43,939 bases of DNA from JAYRWN01 sp041917975 (GTDB lineage Bacteria > Bacteroidota > Bacteroidia > Chitinophagales > Saprospiraceae): NCBI GenBank assembly GCA_041917975.1, contig JAYRWN010000362.1, positions 1-43,939 on the forward strand, given 5' to 3'. This document shows positions 9,501-15,968 of the stretch, piece by piece (the stretch's first letter is position 1; every line of letters starts with the position of its first letter). The notes beneath the pieces are model-generated. The model made no database searches, was not told the DNA's origin, and saw only the letters and a program-made list of their open reading frames with translations. Both the position numbers and the translations under genes were made by a program.

Positions 9501-9999
9501 AAGGCAAGGTAAATACCGGGAAATTGCTGCGCACGCGGGCAAAAAACACCAAGGTATCCTGATCAAAAAACGGCGGATCAAAATAATTATGATAATTGGA
9601 GTAAATTTTCAAACGTTGTGCGGTAGCCAGACCACTTATGTGCCGGTGATAAACACCAACACGATCGGGTAAATACAACTCGATGTGCGACCAGTTTTGT
9701 AATTGAATGAGTCCTGGATTGCCCGGGGTGTTTCTAATAAGACTACCGCGCAGCCAATACGTGGCTCGGCGGTCAAATTTCTCACCGGATGGCATTTTTC
9801 CATTGACCAGCCAAAAAGCAGGATCCCGGATGTCCGTAAAAGTGTACCCCTGATCTGGAACATAGAGCAGGCATGCTTCAAAAATACTGTCAGCAGGCAA
9901 CCCGGACAATGTGCATGAAGGTAAATGCTGGGCACCGGCGTTCCACAGGTGAAAACAACTATAAATGTGAATTATAATTACCCTGAAAATTAACTTCAT
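6559..9999 (-). CDS. 7TMR-DISM hybrid histidine kinase with receiver and class III nucleotide cyclase domains
   Basis: This membrane sensor of 1146 residues has, in order: a signal peptide; an extracytoplasmic 7TMR-DISMED2-like domain (about 30-190); about seven membrane helices (195-430); a linker coiled coil; HisKA with SHELRTPLQG (His479); HATPase with DTGSGIP and GGTGLGLSI; a receiver with phospho-acceptor Asp784 in LLDIMMP; a class III cyclase (about 885-1070); and a short TPR-like tail. The cyclase keeps both metal aspartates, FADIRDYT (Asp896) and YLGDGVMALF (Asp940), and the transition-state NTASRLE. By my alignment the two base-selecting positions are Gln937 and Ala1004, not the Lys and Asp/Thr of classical adenylate cyclases, so the product is uncertain. 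ATG 9999 is preferred over upstream GTG and TTG codons because it opens the signal peptide. The gene is divergent from the LytS/LytTR pair. Confidence 0.9.
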   Translation of the reverse strand: MKLIFRVIIIHIYSCFHLWNAGAQHLPSCTLSGLPADSIFEACLLYVPDQGYTFTDIRDPAFWLVNGKMPSGEKFDRRATYWLRGSLIRNTPGNPGLIQLQNWSHIELYLPDRVGVYHRHISGLATAQRLKIYSNYHNYFDPPFFDQDTLVFFARVRSNFPVFTLPLQQKFIIRQEDPSTLLAKQEKNQWFLPFQGFLLTQIIFALLLFWWNREKILLYYLLTNSGLLLYDIAGGPMRSFVHIFPQWYYLEYLLAALTPIIVAYAVLHFERTYLALDKHLPRFQKLLHGLFMGLIFFRAIGLVVDYGFDLFTANGIDERYLIIVSNLSILILALMYIFLFLGIFFLPVWAIYKKIPGAWLLFVSVMIPSSSTVLASYVQGRLVLMHFLQPHFPYTIGLHEHGLGAPALDPLYASVYLSMQLGELIFITLVAAMIGIRARKIYLEKQQALEAKATAEQQVSAELRKVDSLKDQFLANTSHELRTPLQGIIGLSEALQEKIKDPAQQEDLGLIVASGKRLSNLVNDLLDFSKLKHQDISLVLTPVNLHALVELIIKHNQPLIKGKSLILENSVPPGLPALKADENRLQQILYNLIGNGIKFTEVGSVKVGAILLPDTDQVTIYVQDTGSGIPAEKKPWIFKEFVQVDDSLTRRHGGTGLGLSITKRLVELHGGTLWFESTFKQGSTFYFTMPLYTDMPVQSENQLAPLQVLTETNLVNNQGEINPTSPVQSETHGCVLIVDDEAVVRRVLKNQLEQHHYQVIQAAHGAEALELIFAGDKIDLVLLDIMMPVMSGYEVCRKIREKFLPSELPIIMITAKDQVQDIIEGLSLGANDYLTKPFSKDELLARIRTQLDLRMVFEATGRFVPNEFLHALGRERITEVTLGDFIQREVTVMFADIRDYTGLAESMTPEDNYRFVNAFHGRIGPVIIKNHGFVNQYLGDGVMALFPALPADALQAAVAMQIAVQNYNQDRLIQGRRTLEIGIGLHIGPLIMGIIGDSRRMDAATIADAVNTASRLESLTKYYGAKIVLSDDTHDKILSSGHTEFCFRYLGQVVVKGKIEPIGVYECIDGDIALQKELKIKTLDQFKLGVNLYFQRSFSRASVVFESILEKNPDDKIVKLFLNKSAANLASGVPGDWNGVEKMLFK

Positions 10000-10225
10000 C
10001 ACCAAATGGTGTTTCCACCTTTAAAAATAAATCAGCCGGCCCATAGGATCATTTGACTTCAGAGAGACCAAGAGATGATCTTTATCACCATCCACAGGCC
10101 GGAGGACCGGGAAATTTAGAATCGAACTATGATAACTTACAAATCCTTGATTATGGACCAGTTATCCCCAATTTAGTCCGGCAAAAACGGCGATTGGTCT
10201 ATTTTTAGCAACTGTATATCAGGCA

Positions 10226-10259
10226 TTGGCTTTAATTATTAATAAACCCTCTAAATTTG
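10226..10259 (+). promoter_or_regulatory. Candidate promoter for the LytS/LytTR operon
   Basis: TTG (10226-10228) and an exact TAAATTTG (10252-10259) are separated by 23 bases, at the long end of the accepted range. The TTG codon at 10257 would fall inside this element, which argues that translation starts further down. Confidence 0.4.
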
Positions 10260-10268
10260 AGAGTGCGA

Positions 10269-11291
10269 ATGGATATGGTAGGACAAAACAAGCGGACCAG
10301 AAATAAACTCTGGACTATGGATAGATGGGTGTATCACGTGCTGGCGTGGCTTGCTCTTTTTTTCTTGTTCCTGCCGTTAGCTTCATCGGTTTTATCTAAC
10401 CTTCTTTTATTTGTTTTTTTAGTGGTGGTGGTATACGTTAATCTGCAACTTCTGATCCCTCAATTTTTATCTAAAAACTTTTTCCTCTACACCGTTTACC
10501 TGATCAGCTTTTGTTTCCTGCTGGCACCCATTAACCTGGCTCTCAAGAATATTCTTAATCCAGGTGTTATTGACCTGGAAGGGGTCATGAGCATTTTTCT
10601 GATTTATTTTTTTATAGCCGGCAGTGTCACTGTGATTAAGATCACTAAAGATTGGTTAAAAAGCCAAAAATCTACAGTTGAGATCGAAAAAACCAGCATT
10701 CAAACTGAACTTAAGTATCTGAAAGCTCAAATAAATCCCCATTTCCTGTTTAATACGCTTAACAATTTATATGCACTCACTCTAAAAAAGTCAGATAAAG
10801 CTCCTGACATCGTGATCAAACTTTCGGAGATGTTGCGTTACATGTTATATGAGTGTAATGAAAAACGGGTGCCTCTGATGAAAGAAATTAAATACATCCA
10901 AAATTATATAGAACTGGAAAAATTGCGTCAAGGAGAGAAAGCCAACATAAATTTTGAAATAAAAGGTGAAATCCGAGATCAAAAAATAGCCCCTTTCATG
11001 TTTATTCCTTTCCTGGAGAATAGCTTCAAACATGGCTTGAACCGGGGTATAAATGATGGCTTTGTGAACATATACGTGGAAGTACAACCTGATGAAGTGC
11101 ATTTTGAAATAGAAAATAACAAACCCCAGATGAACGTATTAGCGGGTGCCAGCAAAGTAGGCGGCATAGGATTAATTAATGTAGAACGACGCCTAAATCT
11201 GATTTATCCGGATGCCCACAAGTTGACTTTACAGGATTCGCCGGATATTTATAAAGTTTCATTAGATTTAACTCTTGATACTGTGTTATGA
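10269..11291 (+). CDS. LytS/YehU-type sensor histidine kinase
   Basis: This is an inner-membrane kinase of about 340 residues. Four hydrophobic segments lie in the first 130 residues, followed by a short coiled coil and the His_kinase (PF06580) motif KAQINPHFLFNTLNNLYAL (His158 from this start). The ATPase domain shows MFIPFLENSFKHGL (N box) and VGGIGLINVERRL (G box). No separate sensor domain is seen, so the signal is probably sensed in or near the membrane. The start is ambiguous: TTG 10257 lies in the likely promoter, and ATG 10269, 10275 and 10317 are all possible; the last gives MDRWVYHVLAW, a common family opening. The stop overlaps the response regulator start (ATGA), so the two are translationally coupled. 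Confidence 0.9.
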   Translation: MDMVGQNKRTRNKLWTMDRWVYHVLAWLALFFLFLPLASSVLSNLLLFVFLVVVVYVNLQLLIPQFLSKNFFLYTVYLISFCFLLAPINLALKNILNPGVIDLEGVMSIFLIYFFIAGSVTVIKITKDWLKSQKSTVEIEKTSIQTELKYLKAQINPHFLFNTLNNLYALTLKKSDKAPDIVIKLSEMLRYMLYECNEKRVPLMKEIKYIQNYIELEKLRQGEKANINFEIKGEIRDQKIAPFMFIPFLENSFKHGLNRGINDGFVNIYVEVQPDEVHFEIENNKPQMNVLAGASKVGGIGLINVERRLNLIYPDAHKLTLQDSPDIYKVSLDLTLDTVL

Positions 11292-12013
11292 ATAAGTTGA
11301 ATGTTATTATTGTAGATGATGAGCCGTTGGCTTTGGATGTTTTGGAGACTTTTGTCACCCGCGTACCGGAATTAAACCTGGTCAAACGGTGTAACAACGC
11401 CTTTGAAGCCAACGAAGCTATTAATAACCACCAGATTGATTTAATTTTTTTAGACATCCAAATGCCCCAATTAACCGGCATTGATTTTCTAAAATCCCTG
11501 ACGCATCCGCCAATGGTCATCTTCACCACCGCTTATTCGAATTACGCCATTGAAGGATTTGAACTTGACGCAGTGGATTATTTATTAAAGCCGATCGCCT
11601 TTGAACGGTTTATGAAAGCAGTAAACCGAGCCATCGAGAACCAACGCGCTCAAACCGGCCCGGCCATGGAAGAAGCAGAAGAAAAGGACTACATCTTCAT
11701 TAAAGCCGATAAAAAATTAGTCCGGGTAAAATTCGAAGACATTGTATACATCGAAGGTCTGAAGGATTATGTCATCATTCGCCTGGATACCTCCAGAGTA
11801 ATTACCTTACAAACGATGAAAAGTCTGGAAGACAAATTACCAATCAATAAATTCAAACGTATCCATCGTTCTTACATCGTAAACATCAACAAGATAGAGG
11901 CTATCGTGGGCAATATGGTCGAGGTGATGGAAAAAGGACAACCCAAGCATCTGCCCATAGGTAAAAACTACCGCGATGAATTGTTAGACATGATCAACGA
12001 GAACAAACTTTAA
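11288..12013 (+). CDS. LytTR-family response regulator
   Basis: This cytoplasmic DNA-binding regulator (241 residues) is the partner of the LytS-like kinase, whose stop it overlaps by 4 bases. The receiver has the acidic pair VDDEP, phospho-acceptor Asp56 in FLDIQMPQLTG, the Thr switch in IFTTAYSNYAIEGF and the conserved Lys in VDYLLKPI. A linker leads to a LytTR domain (about 135-238) with IFIKADKKLVRV, DIVYIEGLKDYVII, TMKSLEDKLP and FKRIHRSYIVN. The targets cannot be read from sequence; the cyclase-kinase and the genes downstream are candidates only by position. The fructosamine-kinase-like frame follows 3 bases after the stop, in the same reading frame. Confidence 0.95.
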   Translation: MNKLNVIIVDDEPLALDVLETFVTRVPELNLVKRCNNAFEANEAINNHQIDLIFLDIQMPQLTGIDFLKSLTHPPMVIFTTAYSNYAIEGFELDAVDYLLKPIAFERFMKAVNRAIENQRAQTGPAMEEAEEKDYIFIKADKKLVRVKFEDIVYIEGLKDYVIIRLDTSRVITLQTMKSLEDKLPINKFKRIHRSYIVNINKIEAIVGNMVEVMEKGQPKHLPIGKNYRDELLDMINENKL

Positions 12014-12016
12014 CCC

Positions 12017-12880
12017 ATCTTACCAAGTGTTTTAAAAGCTGAGTTCGAATCCATTCTGGGCGCCAAAATAGCTCTGGTAAAACCAGTACCCGGCGGAGAC
12101 ATTAGCCAAGCCTGTAAATTAGAAACAAAAGTTGGTGCATGGTTTCTCAAATGGAGTGATTACCCAATGGCTGGAGAAATCCTGGAAGCGGAAGCCAGGG
12201 GATTGGAATTTTTGCTCGGGCAAGGGGTAATCAACGCACCAAAGCCGACTCATGTAAGACGTATAGAAAAGTTTGCTTATCTAAGTTTACCGTGGATTAA
12301 TGCCCAGCCTAAAACTGCGCTTGGGAATACCCATTTAGCCGAACAATTAGCAAAATTACATCAATGCCAAGCGGACCAGTTTGGGTGGGATGAAGATAAC
12401 TTCATTGGATTTTTAACACAATCCAACAATCCCCACAAAAATTGGGCGGAATTTTTTATTCTGGAAAGACTAGAACCACAAATAAAACTGGCCTGTAACC
12501 AGGGTTACTTTCTCCAAGAATCTTTGACTAAGTGGGATAAATTATGGCAAATAATTGAAAACCTTTTCCCTCAAGAGCCGCCAACTTTGCTGCATGGAGA
12601 CTTATGGAGTGGGAACTGGATAGAAGATGAGGATGGCAAGGCATGGTTTATAGATCCATCCGTTTATTATGGGCATCGTGAAATGGACCTGGCGATGACA
12701 CGGTTGTTTGGCGGATTCTCCAAAGAATTTTATCATGTTTATGGAACGCATCATCCTTTGGCGCCGGGGTGGGAAAAACGATTACCCATCGCCCAATTAT
12801 ATTACATTTTGGTGCATGTAAATTTATTCGGTGGGCATTATGTCCAGCAGGCATTGACCATCAGAAATAAATTGGTGTAA
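12017..12880 (+). CDS. Fructosamine/ketosamine-3-kinase family protein without a canonical start codon
   Basis: Proteins of this family phosphorylate ketoamines on glycated proteins or small amines, which then fall apart. The core is intact: LHGDLWSGNW (catalytic loop) and WFIDPSVYYGHREMDLAMTRLF (DPS metal site, quoted here as FIDPSVYYGHREMDL). The first ATG is at 12167, but the conserved N-terminus lies upstream in the same frame: VLKAEFESILGAK, then PVPGGDISQACKLET and WFLKWSDYP, which include the family's GGDI nucleotide loop. No ATG, GTG or TTG occurs in frame between the regulator's stop (12013) and 12167. An ATC at 12017, just 3 bases after that stop, sits where a coupled ATG would be expected. 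Full length from there is 287 residues, normal for the family. Starting at 12167 would remove 50 residues including the loop. Confidence 0.8.
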   Translation: MLPSVLKAEFESILGAKIALVKPVPGGDISQACKLETKVGAWFLKWSDYPMAGEILEAEARGLEFLLGQGVINAPKPTHVRRIEKFAYLSLPWINAQPKTALGNTHLAEQLAKLHQCQADQFGWDEDNFIGFLTQSNNPHKNWAEFFILERLEPQIKLACNQGYFLQESLTKWDKLWQIIENLFPQEPPTLLHGDLWSGNWIEDEDGKAWFIDPSVYYGHREMDLAMTRLFGGFSKEFYHVYGTHHPLAPGWEKRLPIAQLYYILVHVNLFGGHYVQQALTIRNKLV

Positions 12881-13070
12881 AAATAACCGGGCGGTGTAAA
12901 AGCCAAATTCCAAACATCGCCAGGAAGGTTTAGATCCTCACTTTGGGCTGAATTAAGGGCAATTTTCTGCGCTCAGGCCTGTTGATAAAACGGTCTAATC
13001 AGGATTTTTTTTAATTATAATCTGTATCTTACCAGTCGGAAGAATTTTCCTTAAGGTTAATAAAAATCCT

Positions 13071-14669
13071 ATGCAAAGAAGAGAAATTATTAAGAGGTTG
13101 GGGATGTTGCCTATCGCAGGAACAGTGGCCCATCTAAGCGAGCCTGGTGATTTTGGTTCTGTTTCAGAAGGCCCGGAGATCTATAATTCCATCGGGGTTG
13201 AAACAATCATCAACTGTCGGGGCACATTTACCATCATTGGAGGGTCCATCGAAAGGCCGGAAGTCATTGCTGCCATGGAAGCAGCCTCAGGCTATTTTAT
13301 TCAATATGATGAGTTGGCAGCGGGCATTGGCAAACGTTTGGCTGAACTGACCGGCGCCGAATGGGGCATAGTTTCAGCGGGGTGTGCAGCCGGATTAAAA
13401 CACGTGACAGCAGCATGTGTCACCGGGGGTAATCCTGAAAAATTACTCAAAATACCTGATCTGACCGGGATGCAAAAAACAGAAGTAATCATACCACGCC
13501 ACTCCCGGAATGCTTACGACCATGCTGTGCGCAACATCGGCGTGTCAATAATAACAGTTGAAACTGCGGAAGAAATGAAGCAAGCCATCAGCCCGCGCAC
13601 CGCCATGATGTATATGATTACCAGCCCGACTTCGGGTACAGGGCAGCCGCTATCTCTGGAAGTGATGGCAGAGATAGCTAAACCCCACAATATTCCCATC
13701 CTGTGCGATGCAGCAGCAGAAAACCTGACCATACCTAATGTGCATTTAAAACGGGGTGCCACCATTGTGGCCTATAGCGGTGGTAAAGCCCTGTGTGGCC
13801 CGCAATGTGCCGGATTGGTGATTGGCCCGAAGGATATCCTGATGTCTGCATGGCAAGCCAGTTCACCTCATCATGGGCCAGGCCGGGATAATAAAGTAGG
13901 GAAAGAAGAAATGTTAGGCATGCTGGCTGCGGTAGAAACGTGGGTTAAACGGGATCACGCTGCTGAGTGGAATCGTTGGTTGGACTGGTTAGATGTCATC
14001 AGCAAAAAAGTGACCCAGATTTCGGGTGTAACCACAAAAATCACCCAACCGGCAGATCTTTCCAACCATGCGCCGGTCCTGCATGTGCAATGGGACCCTA
14101 ACCGATTAAACATTACCGGTTATGAGGTGGCGGAAGAGGTTGGACGCAAAAAGCCCCGGCTGGCCGTGGGACATGGGGATGCGGAAGGATTAACCTCCAT
14201 AAATATTACTCCCAACCAAATGCAGCCTTATCAAGTGGCCATTGTAGCTGACCGCATTCATGGCGTACTTTCTCAAAAAAGACCTGCAAAGACGACCACC
14301 CTCAAAGCTGCTCAAGCAGATCTCAGCGGCCCTTGGGAGTTCATCATGCAGTATTTTTCCAGTACTAGTAAACACACCATGTTTCTGAAGCAAGACGGCA
14401 ACTGGATAGAAGGTTCACACCGCAGTGATTTTGCTACCCAGGAAGTGGTGGGGATGATGGAAGGCCACCTAATAAAATTACACAGCGCTTACAGGGCGCC
14501 TGGTGACGGCATAACGTTTATGTTCAGCGGCCAACTGGAGAATAATACAATAAAAGGAGATGTTTACCTGGGTGAATACTTAACTGCAACCTTCACGGCA
14601 AATCGAATGATATATAAACGCGAGAAAAAACCTGTCCTCATCCCAGGAGGTCCCCCCCTGGCCACTTAA
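13071..14669 (+). CDS. Exported SelA/DgaE-like PLP-dependent enzyme with C-terminal beta domain
   Basis: The 532-residue protein opens with a Tat-like signal (MQRREIIKRLGMLPIAG). The central 400 residues are a fold-type I PLP enzyme of the SelA-like group: VETIINCRGTFTIIGGS, YDELAAGIGKRLAEL, the Asp in ILCDAAAENL and the Schiff-base lysine in YSGGKALCGPQCAGLVIG (Lys239). SelA itself is cytoplasmic and acts on tRNA; the related DgaE is a D-glucosaminate-6-phosphate ammonia-lyase, a better guide for an exported member. Residues about 425-525 form an extra domain (GPWEFIMQYF, FLKQDGNWIEG, DVYLGEYLTATFTANR) that looks like a small beta barrel and is not in SelA or DgaE. It is first in an operon with two amidohydrolases and a sugar dehydrogenase. 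Substrate unknown. Confidence 0.85.
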   Translation: MQRREIIKRLGMLPIAGTVAHLSEPGDFGSVSEGPEIYNSIGVETIINCRGTFTIIGGSIERPEVIAAMEAASGYFIQYDELAAGIGKRLAELTGAEWGIVSAGCAAGLKHVTAACVTGGNPEKLLKIPDLTGMQKTEVIIPRHSRNAYDHAVRNIGVSIITVETAEEMKQAISPRTAMMYMITSPTSGTGQPLSLEVMAEIAKPHNIPILCDAAAENLTIPNVHLKRGATIVAYSGGKALCGPQCAGLVIGPKDILMSAWQASSPHHGPGRDNKVGKEEMLGMLAAVETWVKRDHAAEWNRWLDWLDVISKKVTQISGVTTKITQPADLSNHAPVLHVQWDPNRLNITGYEVAEEVGRKKPRLAVGHGDAEGLTSINITPNQMQPYQVAIVADRIHGVLSQKRPAKTTTLKAAQADLSGPWEFIMQYFSSTSKHTMFLKQDGNWIEGSHRSDFATQEVVGMMEGHLIKLHSAYRAPGDGITFMFSGQLENNTIKGDVYLGEYLTATFTANRMIYKREKKPVLIPGGPPLAT

Positions 14670-14708
14670 ACTGTGTCAATAAATAATTTTTTATCAGATT
14701 TAACTTTT

Positions 14709-15956
14709 ATGAAAAGAAGACTTTCCAGTTTAGCCGTGTGCTTATGCCTAATATTAGTGCAAAGCATTGCCCAGGAATATGATGTTTTGATCAAAGGCGG
14801 TCACGTGTTAGATAGCAAAAATAACCTGGATGGTGTGATGGATGTAGCCATAATAGGTCAGAAAATAGCCAAAGTTGCTACCAATATACCGCTCAACCAA
14901 GCAAAACAAGTTATCCAGGCCCAGGGATATTATGTTACTCCCGGTTTAATTGATATGCATGTACATGTCTTTTATGGCACCGATATCACCAGTTATATAG
15001 CCAATGGACCAACCAGTGTCCAACCGGATGGTTTTACCTTCCGGGCGGGAGTAACCACCGTCGTGGATGCCGGATCCTCCGGATGGCGAAACTTTCGTCA
15101 ATTCAAGACCCAGACCATCGATCAGGCTCAAACCAGGGTGTTAGCTTTGTTAAATATTGTGGGTACGGGGATGTATGGGCGGTTTGAAGAGCAAGACAAA
15201 AGCGACATGAACCCCGAGATGACTGCCTATATGGCCAAAAAATTATTTCCTAATTACATCGTAGGTATTAAAGCCGCCCATTATTGGGGTGGATTTCATC
15301 AGGTAGATCAGGCGGTAGAAGCCGGTAAATTAAGTGGTCTGCCGGTCATGGTGGATTTTGGTGAACACGAACCTCCCAACTCGCTGGAGGCGCTTTTTAT
15401 GCAACATTTACGTCCGGGAGATATCTTCACCCACACCTTTTCACTAGGACCCAAGGGACGTGAAAATGTCGTGGATGAACATGGTCAGGTAAAACCCTAT
15501 GTCTTCGCTGCCCAAAAAAGAGGGATTGTGTTTGATGTAGGGCATGGTGGAGGAGCCTTTTCCTGGCAGCAAGCTGCACCGGCTGCTCAGCAGGGATTTT
15601 GGCCGGATGTGATCAGCACCGATTTACACACCCAAAGTATGAATGGTGGCATGAAGGACTTGACGAATGTCCTCAGCAAATTTTTAAGCCTGAAGATGTC
15701 TTTAAAAGATGCCATCCATAAAGCGACCTGGAGACCTGCCCAGGTCATCAATCGGCCGGACCTGGGCCATTTAAGTGAAGGCGCAGAGGCAGACCTAGCC
15801 ATATTTTCACTACGTCAGGGTAATTTTGGTTTCCTGGATGTTCGTCGTTTAAAATATCCCGGTACTCAAAAACTGGAAGCCGAAGTAACCATCCGCTCCG
15901 GTAAAGTCGTTTGGGATTTAAATGGCCTGGCTTCGACCTTATGGAATGCTAAATAA
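14709..15956 (+). CDS. Exported amidohydrolase/deacetylase of the cog3964 type (copy 1)
   Basis: A 415-residue metal-dependent hydrolase of the amidohydrolase superfamily. Visible are DVLIKGGHVLDSKN (beta sandwich), the metal pair DMHVHVFYG, GVTTVVDAGSSGWRNF, a probable carboxylated lysine in VGIKAAHYWGG, FTHTFS (His), FDVGHGGGAFSW (His) and the catalytic Asp in STDLHTQSMNGGMKD. ATG 14709 opens a clear signal peptide ending in SIAQ; the longer GTG start at 14673 would add 12 residues before it. Family members hydrolyse acyl amides or acyl esters of hydroxy or amino acids (Atu3266 acts on acetyl-(R)-mandelate, from memory), and they often sit beside SelA-like PLP proteins. It lies 39 bases after the PLP gene and 12 before its paralogue. 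Confidence 0.88.
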   Translation: MKRRLSSLAVCLCLILVQSIAQEYDVLIKGGHVLDSKNNLDGVMDVAIIGQKIAKVATNIPLNQAKQVIQAQGYYVTPGLIDMHVHVFYGTDITSYIANGPTSVQPDGFTFRAGVTTVVDAGSSGWRNFRQFKTQTIDQAQTRVLALLNIVGTGMYGRFEEQDKSDMNPEMTAYMAKKLFPNYIVGIKAAHYWGGFHQVDQAVEAGKLSGLPVMVDFGEHEPPNSLEALFMQHLRPGDIFTHTFSLGPKGRENVVDEHGQVKPYVFAAQKRGIVFDVGHGGGAFSWQQAAPAAQQGFWPDVISTDLHTQSMNGGMKDLTNVLSKFLSLKMSLKDAIHKATWRPAQVINRPDLGHLSEGAEADLAIFSLRQGNFGFLDVRRLKYPGTQKLEAEVTIRSGKVVWDLNGLASTLWNAK

Positions 15957-15968
15957 GGACAGCTCATC

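Noticed and set aside
12890..12921. 8-bp stem GGCGGTGT/ACATCGCC (one G-T pair) after the fructosamine-kinase-like gene
   Set aside because: No T run follows, so a terminator is not supported; it may be chance.
13000..13070. TATCTTAC-like sequence before 13071, with similar ones before 21437 and 41760, as shared promoter elements
   Set aside because: They depart from TAnnTTTG at the last positions and have no consistent -33 partner; could be chance.
13071..14669. Calling the PLP enzyme SelA (selenocysteine synthase)
   Set aside because: It has an export signal, lacks the tRNA-binding N-terminal part, and no selB or selD or tRNA-Sec gene is seen.
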